From contig NZ_QOIM01000042.1 of the NCBI RefSeq assembly GCF_003323735.1, positions 248,001 through 312,000 of the forward strand: a DNA stretch of 64,000 nt. Direction: 5' to 3'. Numbering within the stretch: position 1 is the first letter of the stretch; every line of letters starts with the position of its first letter. This DNA comes from Streptomyces reniochalinae (GTDB lineage Bacteria > Actinomycetota > Actinomycetes > Streptomycetales > Streptomycetaceae). A program made the position numbers and the translations under genes. Of the stretch, positions 39,561 through 48,295 are shown one piece after another. The notes under the pieces were generated by a model. It was not told the DNA's origin. It worked only from the letters and a program-made list of their open reading frames with translations, and did no database searches.

Positions 39561-39600
39561 CCGCCGCCGGCCTCCCCTCGCCGGGGGAGGCCGACGGCGG
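39561..39600. terminator. convergent terminator obg / PLD-like gene
   Basis: 17-bp stem with one mismatch, ending in GGCCTCCCC / GGGGAGGCC, between obg (stop 39550) and the minus-strand gene (stop 39630). Confidence 0.8.
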
Positions 39601-39629
39601 TCGTCACGTGACGGGAAGGCCCGAGCCCC

Positions 39630-40880
39630 TCAGTCCTCCGGCTGGGGGCTGACGCCCTTGCAGCTGGGGGTGTTGTCACGGGTGCCTGGCAGGGCCGAGG
39701 CGCGCAGGGCGCGGTAGCGGTCGGCGTAGGCGTCGTGGACGCTGTCGCGCTCCACCTTCAACAGCGTCTCGTCGTTCTTGGTCAGGGCGGGGCCCGAGTA
39801 GTTGTGGCTGCCGGTCCACACCAGCTTGCCGGTGGCCTTGGCGTAACGTCCGGAGATCATCAGGGTCTTGGAGTGGACGACCTCGCGCGAGGTGCCGGGG
39901 TCGCCGTCGTCGTCGTAGTGCAGGCACCGCACGGCCGGTCCGCCCGGCGCGTGCAGGGCCTCCCAGGTGCCCGGGGAGCCGGTGCTGGCCTCGCTGTCGG
40001 TCTGGGCGTAGACGATGTCCACGGCGCAGCCCTGGCGCTGGAGGGAGGCGAGTTTCTCGGCGACGCCCTGGCGGGTGAGCTTGAACATCGCCAGCCGCAC
40101 GCTGGTGCGGTGGCTGCCCGAGGCGTCCTTCCAGCGGCAGGTGACGTTGTCGAGGATGCCCGTCACCGTGTCGCCGCCGCGCGGGCGCGGGAAGAAGTAG
40201 CTGGTATAGGGGGAGGCGGCGGCGCGGGTGTAGCGCCAGGAGCGCCAGTCGGACCCTGCGGCCTTGTCGAAGTAGCGGCTGTAGGCGGCGTACGTGCCGC
40301 GCTGGGCGACGACCATCGCGTCGTTCCAGAACTTGGTGTAGCTGCCGGTCGACAGGTTCGACGACGTCTGCACCACGACGTCGCGTAACCCGCCCGTCCG
40401 CGAGAAGAGCCAGAACTTGTTGTGCGCGATGGAGTTGCCCGCCGACGGGTCGCCCAGGCACGACGTGCTCTTGGGGCAGAGCCCGACGAAGGACCGCCTC
40501 TCCCTGTCGGTGCCCAGCGCCTTGCGCAGGATGGAGTAGGACGTGCTGGAGGGCATGGAGCTGACACTGGACTCGTCCAGCATCACCTGGACGTGCACGC
40601 GGCGTTCCGGCGCGGTGTGCGCGGTGGCGAGCGCGCGGGCCACCTCGGCGTCCCAGAAGTGGTAGAGCGCGACCTTGATGGTGGAGCGCGGGGCGGCGCC
40701 CTCGATACGTGCCAGCAGATCGCTGCGGATGGCGCGCTGCTGCGCGGCGGTGCCGTTCGGCTGGTTGAAGACCGGGCCCGTGCCCGGGGAGGCCGCAGCG
40801 GCGGACGGGGGAGTGGTGAGCGTGAGCCCGGCGCCGAGTAGCAGGGCGAGGGGCGGCGCGGCGGCTCTCAGACGTGACAA
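39630..40880 (-). CDS. secreted phospholipase D-like protein, TTG start
   Basis: 416 residues. Sec signal peptide (~1-31: LSRLRAAAPPLALLLGAG..., cut near SAAAASP), then two PLD repeats: H153-N-K155 in IAHNKFWLFSRTGG and H336-S-K338 in VVHSKTLMISGRY. At the usual Asp of HxKx4D both repeats carry Ser (S160, S343). The start is TTG at 40880, with AGGGAGG 5 nt upstream; the frame stays open far beyond but nothing there is conserved. Probably a secreted phosphodiesterase or lipase-like enzyme; activity is uncertain because of the motif change. Monocistronic. Confidence 0.85.
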   Translation of the reverse strand: MSRLRAAAPPLALLLGAGLTLTTPPSAAAASPGTGPVFNQPNGTAAQQRAIRSDLLARIEGAAPRSTIKVALYHFWDAEVARALATAHTAPERRVHVQVMLDESSVSSMPSSTSYSILRKALGTDRERRSFVGLCPKSTSCLGDPSAGNSIAHNKFWLFSRTGGLRDVVVQTSSNLSTGSYTKFWNDAMVVAQRGTYAAYSRYFDKAAGSDWRSWRYTRAAASPYTSYFFPRPRGGDTVTGILDNVTCRWKDASGSHRTSVRLAMFKLTRQGVAEKLASLQRQGCAVDIVYAQTDSEASTGSPGTWEALHAPGGPAVRCLHYDDDGDPGTSREVVHSKTLMISGRYAKATGKLVWTGSHNYSGPALTKNDETLLKVERDSVHDAYADRYRALRASALPGTRDNTPSCKGVSPQPED

Positions 40881-41223
40881 AGGGGCCTCCCTGGCGGCTG
40901 GTGCGGACCGTGCGGCCGGTACCGGGAGGTACCGGCCGGGTCGCAAGCGAGAGTAGGGACGCCAGAAGGTCCTGCTCAGCCCGTCTCGCCGCCCAGCCGC
41001 TACGCCTGGGGCCGGTGTGACGCACGAAGACGGAAGGGCCCCAGGAGGCGAATCCTCCTGGGGCCCTTCCACCGTCTCGCGCTCCCGCGCGCCGGTGTGC
41101 GCCGCGCACGCCGCCCGAACGGGTGACGGCTTTGGCGACGCGCTCCGGCCAGGCGCGCGGCCACTGGATGACCGGATCCCGGCCGGGGCCCGGCTACGGA
41201 AGACGCGACCCGGCCGGGAGCGG
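40881..41223. other. 343-bp gap between two minus-strand genes
   Basis: Contains the PLD-like gene's promoter region and the strong terminator of the upstream glycerophosphotransferase-like gene (41032-41070). Short frames on both strands lack starts with ribosome sites. No gene seen. Confidence 0.6.
41032..41070 (-). terminator. terminator hairpin
   Basis: Perfect 17-bp stem GGAAGGGCCCCAGGAGG / CCTCCTGGGGCCCTTCC with loop CGAAT, downstream of the gene at 41224-43338. Confidence 0.85.
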
Positions 41224-43338
41224 TTACTGGGTGACCGCGTCCTCCGGATCGGAGGCGCCGCCCGGCGCCTCCATCTCCGCCTCCTCGGCGGCCTCCTCCG
41301 CTTCCCGCTGTCCGGGGATCTCGGCCGTGCGCCGTGCGACGCGCACGTTGCGGGCCTCCGTCTCGTCGGCGAGCTCCAGCGCCGCGGCGTTGAAGCGCGC
41401 GAGCGACGGCGGTTCCGAGGGGCCCAGCAGGCGCGTCTTGAGCTCCTTGCGCGCCCCCGCAAGGGTGTCCTTGCCCGCGTCGCGCACCGACTCCAGAAGG
41501 GCCGGGATCTGCTGGGCGTCGGGGGTGAGCACCGTACCGGCCCGCACCGTCGGGAAGGCGTGCCGGAACTCCTCCTCGGTCATGCCGCTGGTGTTGGCCA
41601 CCGCGTACGGCTTCTCGCTGCTGAGGTAGTCCGAGACGACGGAGGAGACGTCCGAGATCAGCAGGTCGGCCTGGTTGAAGCAGCTGAAGATCGCCGGGCG
41701 CGGCCCGGTGACGATCTGGTGCTCGGAGTCGGGGAAGGACGCCCAGTAGGCGGCCTCCCACGCCTCGGTCGCCTCGCGCACCCGTTCGGCGTTGCCCTTC
41801 TGCGGGGTGCCCTGGCTCTTCATCCGCTCCATCTCGTCCGCGCTGGCGCGGAACGCCGTGGTGGTGGCCTCGTCCAGGACGGCCGTCCGCCGCTCCAGCT
41901 CGGCGGTGGCCCGCGGGTCGCGGCGCCCGGCGCCGCGCTCCACGTTGGCCTGCGTGATCATGGCGCGGATGCGCTGGTCGGCGGCGCCCGCCCGCGGGTC
42001 GACCGAGCCGGTCATCGGGTGCGGCTTGTACAGCAGCCGCACCTTCGGGTCGGCCAGCAGCGCGGCGACGATGTGCTCGCCCGCCAGCGGCACCGAGGTG
42101 TTGCCCGGGTTGCCGTCCCAGCCCTCCCAGGTCGGCGCGTACAGCACCGTGGTGTAGTCGCTGGCGGGGGCCGCGGCCCGCTCGTCGGCGTGCTGGATGG
42201 GGGTCAGCTGGGGGCGGCCGACCTCGACGACGTCCTTGTCGTCCACTCCCACCTCGGCCAGCGCGTACCGCTCCCGGGCGGCCTCGCCCGCCACCCACAC
42301 CTGGTCGTAGGCCTTGGCGTAGGGGTTGCATGAGGAGAGCTTGTCGGACTCGCCGTGGTTGATGAAGGCGTGCTTGAGGGTGGGGATGCGCAGCACCTGC
42401 GAGGTCTTGCCGGAGTTCGCCGGGTGCAGCAGCACCTTGAGCGTCGAGTGCTCCAGGTGCATGAGGTGGGCGACCTTGGGGATGCAGACGATCGGGATGT
42501 CGGTGGCGTCGATCTTCTGCACCATGAACCGCTCACGCAGCACGATCAGCGGCCGCCCGTCGAGCTCGGCCAGCGTGCTCAGCCACATGTTCGCCTGGTA
42601 GGCGCTGGTCGTCCCGCCGGAGAAGTACATGCCGACGGTCGGCTTGTAGGCCGCCAGCCACTTGTCCAGCCACACCATGACCTCGTGCTCGCTGCGGGAG
42701 CGCTTCTTGGGCAGCAGCCAGGTACCCAGGTAGACGGCGCTGCCCAGCGACAGCAAAAACGTGCAGCTGATCCCGACCAGACCCCACTCCTGCTGGGAGA
42801 GGCCGGCGGAGAGCATCAGCCCGACGGTGCCCGGGATCGAGAAGCGCAGCAGCCTGCGGCTGGGCTGCCGGGCCAGCAGCCGGGAGGGCGCGTCGGTCAG
42901 CCGCAGCGCCGAGGCGTCGATGTTGCGGGTGACGACCGGCAGGGTGCGGGTACGGCGCACCAGCTGGGCCACCGCCTGGCACAGGAAGTGCGCCGCGTAG
43001 GCGAGCAGCAGCAACAGGGTGAGCGGGCGCTCTATGTCCGGCGGCACGTCGGGGATCCGGACCAGCCCGATGACGATCAGCATGTCGCGCAGCAGCTGGC
43101 GGGTGGTGACGTCGAAACGGACCTTCCCGAGCAGCGCCAGCAGCCCCGGCTGCCGGTGCGTCAGGTACAGGTCGAGAGCGAGGCCCGCCAGGGAGGCGGT
43201 GAGGAAGACGGGCACGTTCGGCAACAGCGCACCCGCGAGCTGTGCGGTGTAGAACACCGCCAGCGCGAGCAGCGCCGCGAGCTGCACGGCGCGTCGTGGG
43301 GAGAGTCCGGCAGAGGGCACGGGCTGGGCTCCTGGCAT
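41224..43338 (-). CDS. membrane CDP-glycerol glycerophosphotransferase-like protein
   Basis: 704 residues. The N-terminal ~215 residues hold several membrane segments; the C-terminal part has the TagB/TagF-like fold: HGESDKLSSCNPYAKAYDQVWVAG, VLYAPTWEGW, LLYKPHPMTGS and DLLISDVSSVVSDYLSSEKP (the His-Gly, KPHP and DxSS sites of the family). It likely makes or decorates a teichoic-acid-type surface polymer. ATG 43338 chosen: a promoter (-35 TTGTCA, 18 bp, -10 TACGGT) ends at 43400, which excludes the longer frame starting at 43422. Acidic Glu-rich C-terminus. Confidence 0.85.
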   Translation of the reverse strand: MPGAQPVPSAGLSPRRAVQLAALLALAVFYTAQLAGALLPNVPVFLTASLAGLALDLYLTHRQPGLLALLGKVRFDVTTRQLLRDMLIVIGLVRIPDVPPDIERPLTLLLLLAYAAHFLCQAVAQLVRRTRTLPVVTRNIDASALRLTDAPSRLLARQPSRRLLRFSIPGTVGLMLSAGLSQQEWGLVGISCTFLLSLGSAVYLGTWLLPKKRSRSEHEVMVWLDKWLAAYKPTVGMYFSGGTTSAYQANMWLSTLAELDGRPLIVLRERFMVQKIDATDIPIVCIPKVAHLMHLEHSTLKVLLHPANSGKTSQVLRIPTLKHAFINHGESDKLSSCNPYAKAYDQVWVAGEAARERYALAEVGVDDKDVVEVGRPQLTPIQHADERAAAPASDYTTVLYAPTWEGWDGNPGNTSVPLAGEHIVAALLADPKVRLLYKPHPMTGSVDPRAGAADQRIRAMITQANVERGAGRRDPRATAELERRTAVLDEATTTAFRASADEMERMKSQGTPQKGNAERVREATEAWEAAYWASFPDSEHQIVTGPRPAIFSCFNQADLLISDVSSVVSDYLSSEKPYAVANTSGMTEEEFRHAFPTVRAGTVLTPDAQQIPALLESVRDAGKDTLAGARKELKTRLLGPSEPPSLARFNAAALELADETEARNVRVARRTAEIPGQREAEEAAEEAEMEAPGGASDPEDAVTQ

Positions 43339-43399
43339 GGAGATCGAGGGTCTGCGGAAAAGGGGCGGCCGGTGGCGGTGGGGCCAGGGTCGACCCCTG

Positions 43400-43429
43400 A
43401 CCGTATGTCGCCCGCGGGTCAAGTGACAA
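43400..43429 (-). promoter_or_regulatory. promoter of the glycerophosphotransferase-like gene
   Basis: On the minus strand TTGTCA (43429-43424), 18-bp spacer, TACGGT (43405-43400). This gives a leader of about 55 nt before ATG 43338. Confidence 0.5.
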
Positions 43430-43627
43430 TCTTCGACGGACCCGGATACGTGCTTACGTGGTCAAAGGTAACCATCCGCCCCCGTCCACCGCGCGGAACG
43501 GATGAGCGCCCCGGACCAGCGCTGACGTAGATTGCGGACGAGAACCCGCGGCGGGTCACGGGTCAGGGGCGCACACGGGCACCCCGGGCGCGCCGTGGCG
43601 GCATGGGTATGAGGGGTACGTACGGGC

Positions 43628-45175
43628 GTGGCAGGCAGGACGGGAACCACCGGCGACGAGCGGCGCGGCGACGGCGCGGCGCGGACACGCGGCGAGGACG
43701 CGGCGCCGTCCGCGGCCGTGCCCGCGGCGGTGTCGGCCGCGGGTGAAGCCGCGGCGCGCGGCGACGGCGGGGAGGCAGCGCCCGGCGACCGCGTGGTGCG
43801 CCTGCCCGACGATGGCGCGGCCGAGGCGCCATCGGCCGATCCCGCCGAGGCGCCGGTGACCGGTGTGGCCGTGGGGCCAGCTGTCGGTGCGGCCGAGGCG
43901 CCGGTAACCGGTGCGGTCGAGGGGGCAGCTGTCGGTGTGGCCGAGGGGCCGGGGGCTGGTGCGGCAGGGAGGTCGGCGGCCGGTGCGGCCGGGGCGCTGC
44001 CGGGGGCGGGCACGGACAGCGGTGCGGCGCGCCACCGGCCGGGGCCCGAGGCGTCGTACCGCGCGGCCGTGCGGGACGCCCGCCGGGTGGTCGTCAAGAT
44101 CGGCTCCTCCTCGCTGACCACCGCGGCCGGCGGCCTGGACGCCGACCGGGTGGACGCCCTCGTCGACGTCCTCGCCCAGCACGCCGGCCGCCCCGACCGG
44201 GAGATCGTGCTGGTCTCCTCCGGCGCCATCGCCGCGGGACTCGCCCCGCTGGGCCTCACCAAGCGCCCCCGCGACCTGGCCCGCCAGCAGGCCGCGGCCA
44301 GCGTCGGCCAGGGCCTGCTGGTGGCCCGCTACACCGCGTCCTTCGCGCGCTACGGGCGCCGCGTCGGACAGGTGCTGCTGACCTCCGACGACACCAGCCG
44401 CCGCGCCCACTACCGCAACGCCTACCGGACCCTCGGGCAGCTGCTGTCGATGGGCGCGGTGCCCGTCGTGAACGAGAACGACACAGTGGCCACGGACGAG
44501 ATCCGTTTCGGCGACAACGACCGGCTCGCCGCGCTCGTCGCCCACCTGGTCCGCGCCGACCTGCTGGTCCTCCTCTCCGACGTGGACGGCCTCTACGACG
44601 GCAACCCCGCCACGCCCGGCACCCGCCGCATCGACCAGGTGCGCGACCCGGCCGAGCTGGAGGGCCTGGACATCGGCAGCGCGGGCCGCGCGGGCGTGGG
44701 CACCGGGGGCATGGTCACCAAGGTGGAGGCGGCGGGCATCGCGGCCGGCGCCGGGGTGCCCGTGGTGCTGACCTCGGCCGTGCACGCGGCGGACGCGCTG
44801 GCGGGCCGCGAGACGGGTACCTATTTCCACCCGACCGGGCGACGCGCTGCGGGGCGGCTGCTGTGGCTCGCGCACGCCTCGGCGCCCACCGGTGCGCTCA
44901 CCCTGGACGAGGGTGCCGTGCGGGCCGTCGTGGAGCGCCGCACCTCGCTGCTGCCCGCGGGCATCGCCGGGCTGGAGGGCGACTTCTCCGCGGGCGATCC
45001 GGTGGAGCTGCGGGACACCGCCGGGCGTGCGGTGGCACGGGGACTGGTGAACTTCGACGCGAAGGAACTGCCACGGCTGCTCGGCCGCTCCACCCGCGAG
45101 CTGGCCAGGGAGCTGGGCCCGGCCTACGAGCGGGAGGTCGTCCACCGCGACGACCTGGTGCTGCTGCGCTCGTGA
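43628..45175 (+). CDS. proB: glutamate 5-kinase with a long low-complexity N-terminal extension
   Basis: 515 residues; first step of proline synthesis. The kinase core starts only at ~146 (DARRVVVKIGSSSLTTAAGGLDADR), followed by VLVSSGAIAAGL, VNENDTVATDEIRFGDND and the C-terminal PUA domain (EGDFSAGDPVELRD). Relatives I recall are about 370 residues. The extra ~145 residues are Ala/Gly/Glu-rich, with a 16-residue unit repeated in tandem (AEAPVTGVAVGPAVGA, AEAPVTGAVEGAAVGV). GTG 43628 (VAGR...) is used because the frame is continuous and the first residues resemble the normal ProB start; a start nearer the core cannot be excluded. Confidence 0.88.
   Translation: MAGRTGTTGDERRGDGAARTRGEDAAPSAAVPAAVSAAGEAAARGDGGEAAPGDRVVRLPDDGAAEAPSADPAEAPVTGVAVGPAVGAAEAPVTGAVEGAAVGVAEGPGAGAAGRSAAGAAGALPGAGTDSGAARHRPGPEASYRAAVRDARRVVVKIGSSSLTTAAGGLDADRVDALVDVLAQHAGRPDREIVLVSSGAIAAGLAPLGLTKRPRDLARQQAAASVGQGLLVARYTASFARYGRRVGQVLLTSDDTSRRAHYRNAYRTLGQLLSMGAVPVVNENDTVATDEIRFGDNDRLAALVAHLVRADLLVLLSDVDGLYDGNPATPGTRRIDQVRDPAELEGLDIGSAGRAGVGTGGMVTKVEAAGIAAGAGVPVVLTSAVHAADALAGRETGTYFHPTGRRAAGRLLWLAHASAPTGALTLDEGAVRAVVERRTSLLPAGIAGLEGDFSAGDPVELRDTAGRAVARGLVNFDAKELPRLLGRSTRELARELGPAYEREVVHRDDLVLLRS
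43844..43960 (+). repeat. 48-bp in-frame tandem repeat in proB
   Basis: Units begin at 43844, 43892 and 43940 (partial), each opening with GCCGAGGCGCCGGT or GCCGAGGGGCC. It encodes 16-residue Ala/Val/Gly units in the N-terminal extension. Confidence 0.8.
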
Positions 45176-45407
45176 GGGGTTCCGGGCTGGGTGTGCGGCC
45201 CGTGCCGGTCGTACAGCTGAGCGGTGCCCTACTCGAAGGGGACAGGGAAAAAGACCAGCCTTTCCACGGACACCTTCTGCAAAACGGCCCCACGGGCCCG
45301 CGTGGACTGGTCAACTTTGACTCGGGCGGTCCGCGCGGCACGTGCACCCGCACGTGCACGTACCCTCCCCACGCCGCACTCACCAGCACCACTCCAGGAG
45401 GCCACCG

Positions 45408-45806
45408 GTGGGACGACTGGCCAGCGTCGACATGGCGCCTTCTCCCCAGCCCGAGGAACGCATCGGCTCCCGTCTCTGGCACATCACGCTCAGCGTCGCC
45501 GGACGGGAGGCGCCGCTCGCCGAGGTGCGCAGCGCCCTCGAACAGCTCGCTCACGATCACCCGTTCCTGCTGACCAGCCGCTACGCCAACGACCACGCCG
45601 AGATCCGCTACTGGGAGGAGGCGGAGGATCTGCACGACGCCGCCGCCGTGGCGCTGCGGCTGTGGGGGGAGCACCGCTCCTCGGCCAAGCTGCCGCCCTG
45701 GGAGATCGTCGGTCTCGAGGTGATCGGCCGCGAGACCTATCACCAGCGGGTCGCAGAGGGCTACGGACCGCCACCGGCCAGCCCGATCGGTGTCCACCCC
45801 TTCTGA
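45408..45806 (+). CDS. conserved hypothetical protein between proB and proA
   Basis: 132 residues. GTG 45408 has AGGAGG (45396-45401) 6 nt upstream; an internal ATG (MAPSPQPEE) 8 codons on is the alternative. The sequence (GSRLWHITLSVAG, LEQLAHDHPFLLTSRYANDHAEIRYWEEA, LRLWGEHR) is strongly conserved, as I recall, at this locus in Streptomyces. Likely a small cytoplasmic alpha/beta protein of ACT-like size, but I cannot assign a fold. Location within the proline genes hints at a link to proline metabolism. Function unknown. Confidence 0.85.
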   Translation: MGRLASVDMAPSPQPEERIGSRLWHITLSVAGREAPLAEVRSALEQLAHDHPFLLTSRYANDHAEIRYWEEAEDLHDAAAVALRLWGEHRSSAKLPPWEIVGLEVIGRETYHQRVAEGYGPPPASPIGVHPF

Positions 45807-45896
45807 GCCGTACACGGACTGCCGAGCCCTCCACGGACTGCCGGTCCCTCCGGGGACTGCCGAGCCGTCCGCGGGGTGCCGACCCACACGCGGGCT
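45807..45896 (+). repeat. 19-bp degenerate tandem repeat upstream of proA
   Basis: One truncated and four full 19-bp units starting with GCCG: GCCGAGCCCTCCACGGACT (45821), then units at 45840, 45859 and 45878. The array starts right after the upstream gene's stop codon. Confidence 0.8.
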
Positions 45897-45959
45897 GAAC
45901 GTCCGCGGTAGCCCGGGCGCGGCCGTGAGACGCCGGGGCGCCTCGTCGCGGGCCCCGGC

Positions 45960-45965
45960 TACCAT
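45960..45965 (+). promoter_or_regulatory. proA -10 element, leaderless transcript
   Basis: TACCAT, then 7 nt, then ATG 45973; no ribosome site. Confidence 0.6.
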
Positions 45966-45972
45966 GCGCGCC

Positions 45973-47337
45973 ATGAGCGCATCCCAGACCAGCGGCTCCC
46001 CGACGTTCCCGGCCGAGGGGGCCCCGACGCCTCCGGCCGGCACCGCGCGGCCCGGCGCCGCCGCACCGGCGGCGGACAGCCCCGTGCGCGCGGTGGCCCG
46101 GCGCGCGCGCACGGCGGCAGCGGCCCTCGCCCCGGCGCCCCGCACGCTCCGTGACGCCGCGCTGGCCCGTATCGCCGACGCGCTCGTCGCGCGCACCGGC
46201 GAGATCGTCGCCGCCAACGCCGACGACGTCGCCGCGGCGCGCTCCGAGGGCACCCCCGAGTCCGTCGTCGACCGGCTCACGCTCACCCCCGAGCGGGTCG
46301 CGGCCATCGCCTCCGACGTGCGCGACGTGATCGCGCTGCCCGATCCCGTGGGCGAGGTCCAGCGCGGCTCGACGCTGCCCAACGGCCTGGAGCTGCGGCA
46401 GGTCCGCGTCCCGCTCGGCGTCGTCGGGATCGTCTACGAGGCGCGCCCCAACGTCACCGTGGACGCGGCCGCGCTCTGCCTCAAGTCCGGCAACGCCGTC
46501 CTGCTGCGCGGCTCCTCCTCCGCGCACGCCTCCAACACGGCCCTGGTGGCCGTGGTGCGTGACGCGGTGGCCGAGGCGGGGCTCCCCGCCGACGCCGTGC
46601 AGCTGGTGCCCGGACGGGGCCGCGAGAGCGTCACCGAGCTGATGCGCGCCCGCGGCCTGGTGGACGTGCTCATCCCACGCGGCGGTGCCTCGCTGATCAA
46701 GGCGGTGGTCGAGCAGTCGACGGTGCCCGTCATCGAGACCGGCACGGGCAACTGCCACGTCTACGTCGACGAGAGCGCCGATGTGGAGACGGCGCTGGCC
46801 ATCCTCGTCAACTCCAAGGCCCAGCGTCCCAGCGTCTGCAACGCCGCGGAGACGGTGCTGGTGCACGAGGGCATCGCCGGCGCCTTCCTCCCGCGCGCCC
46901 TCGAAGCGCTGGCCGAGGCGGGCGTGACGGTGCACGGCGACGCGGCCTGGCAGAAGGCGGGTGGCGCGGCGGACGGCCGCGCGGTGGTGCCGGCCACCGA
47001 AGCGGACTGGGCCGACGAGTACCTCTCCCACGACATCGCCGCGGCGGTCGTACCCTCCCTGGACGCCGCCGTCGAGCACATCCGCGCGTGGTCCTCCGGG
47101 CACACCGAGGCCATCGTCACCCGGGACACGGCGGCCGCCCGCCGCTTCACCGCGCTGGTGGACTCCGCGGCCGTCATGGTCAACGCCTCCACCCGGTTCA
47201 CCGACGGTTCCCAGTTCGGATTCGGGGCCGAGATCGGCATCTCCACGCAGAAGCTGCACGCCCGCGGCCCGATGGGGCTGCCCGAGCTGACCTCGACGAA
47301 GTACGTGGTCACCGGTGAGGGGCACGTCCGCCGCTGA
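45973..47337 (+). CDS. proA: gamma-glutamyl phosphate reductase
   Basis: 454 residues of the aldehyde-dehydrogenase superfamily; reduces glutamyl-5-phosphate to the semialdehyde in proline synthesis. The catalytic Cys lies in SKAQRPSVCNAAETVLVH; PLGVVGIVYEARPNVTVD and ETGTGNCHVYVDESAD are signatures. The N-terminal ~40 residues are Pro/Ala-rich. It has its own leaderless-type promoter although it follows proB by 800 bp. Its stop codon region (CGCTGAGCC) is repeated three times downstream. Confidence 0.97.
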   Translation: MSASQTSGSPTFPAEGAPTPPAGTARPGAAAPAADSPVRAVARRARTAAAALAPAPRTLRDAALARIADALVARTGEIVAANADDVAAARSEGTPESVVDRLTLTPERVAAIASDVRDVIALPDPVGEVQRGSTLPNGLELRQVRVPLGVVGIVYEARPNVTVDAAALCLKSGNAVLLRGSSSAHASNTALVAVVRDAVAEAGLPADAVQLVPGRGRESVTELMRARGLVDVLIPRGGASLIKAVVEQSTVPVIETGTGNCHVYVDESADVETALAILVNSKAQRPSVCNAAETVLVHEGIAGAFLPRALEALAEAGVTVHGDAAWQKAGGAADGRAVVPATEADWADEYLSHDIAAAVVPSLDAAVEHIRAWSSGHTEAIVTRDTAAARRFTALVDSAAVMVNASTRFTDGSQFGFGAEIGISTQKLHARGPMGLPELTSTKYVVTGEGHVRR

Positions 47338-47501
47338 GCCACCGTCCCGCTGAGCCGTCCCGCTGAGCCGCCGTCCCACTGGGTGGCGGGAGCGGCCCGG
47401 CAGGACGGCGCGGGTGCGTTTCCCGCCTTCTTCCCGTCCTCTTGCCGGCCGATTCCCGTTCGCCCTGCCCAAATTGACCGCATAGGTCTACGCTGGACCG
47501 C

Positions 47502-48176
47502 GTGCCGGACGAGGTGGGGGGCCAGCCGTTCCCGGACGGTGAGGAGCCCGAGTACCGCGACCACGGGGCGGCGGACGACGAGTTCGCCTCCGTGGTCCTC
47601 GACGAGGGTTTCGTGCGGGCCGCGCAGGTCCATGAGCCGAGCGCGGCGGAGCGCGTGCGCGCGGCCGCCCAGTCGCACGCAGAGCACACGGAGACCGACG
47701 TTCCGCGGGTGGCGGAGGACGGCCTGGTGTACGGCCGCGGCATGGCCGAATTCCCGGAGTCCCCGTACGGCGAGCCGCCCGAGGACGACGCCTGGGACGA
47801 GGACCCGGACGGTGACGACGACCGGTTCGACCGCCGGGACCTCTACGCGGAGTACGGCCCCGGCGGGCTCCCGCCCGAGCTGGAGGCGTACGAACACGGC
47901 GCCGACTTCGGGTACGCGCGGGGCGCCCACGGCTCGTACGCGGCGCGCGGCGGCGCTCCGCGCCCATACCGGGGGCACCGCAGCTGGCAGCGGCCGATCG
48001 CCTGGGTGCTCGCCGTGGTGATGGGGATCGGCATGGTCGCGCTCGCCTTCTCCGCCCTCTACCGGGGCAGCTCCGACCGGGGTGAGGAGCCCGTCCCGCC
48101 GCCCGCCACCACGGGCGTGGAGCCGCCGGAGCCGGGCACGCTGCCCACCGTCACCGCGCAGCCGCCCGGCGGCTGA
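47502..48176 (+). CDS. single-pass membrane protein with DE-F-V-AAQ motif
   Basis: 224 residues. Very acidic N-terminal cytoplasmic part (~1-150, Asp/Glu/Gly/Tyr), one membrane helix at ~165-187 (IAWVLAVVMGIGMVALAFSALY), and a short Pro-rich outer tail. Near residue 28 it carries SVVLDEGFVRAAQVHEPSAAERV, closely matching LVFDESFVNAAQLQEFSAQERL in the next gene. Leaderless-type start: TACGCT 7 nt before GTG 47502. No known domain; the shared motif suggests the two proteins bind a common partner. Confidence 0.8.
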   Translation: MPDEVGGQPFPDGEEPEYRDHGAADDEFASVVLDEGFVRAAQVHEPSAAERVRAAAQSHAEHTETDVPRVAEDGLVYGRGMAEFPESPYGEPPEDDAWDEDPDGDDDRFDRRDLYAEYGPGGLPPELEAYEHGADFGYARGAHGSYAARGGAPRPYRGHRSWQRPIAWVLAVVMGIGMVALAFSALYRGSSDRGEEPVPPPATTGVEPPEPGTLPTVTAQPPGG

Positions 48177-48295
48177 CGCCGCCCGCCGCGCCCGCGAGCC
48201 GTGCGGACGGCGTAGGAGAACAGGACACCGGCGCTTCGGCAAGTTGTCCGGGACCACGTCGTTTACCTCCCTGCGCGCGGTTCTACCCTGTTGGT

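Noticed and set aside
43339..43422. Longer N-terminus for the glycerophosphotransferase-like protein
   Set aside because: The extra 28 codons cover a promoter (TTGTCA-18-TACGGT) and read as Arg/Pro/His filler.
47474..47479. TTGACC as -35 for the gene at 47502
   Set aside because: Only 9 bp separate it from the -10 TACGCT, too short for a sigma-70 type promoter.
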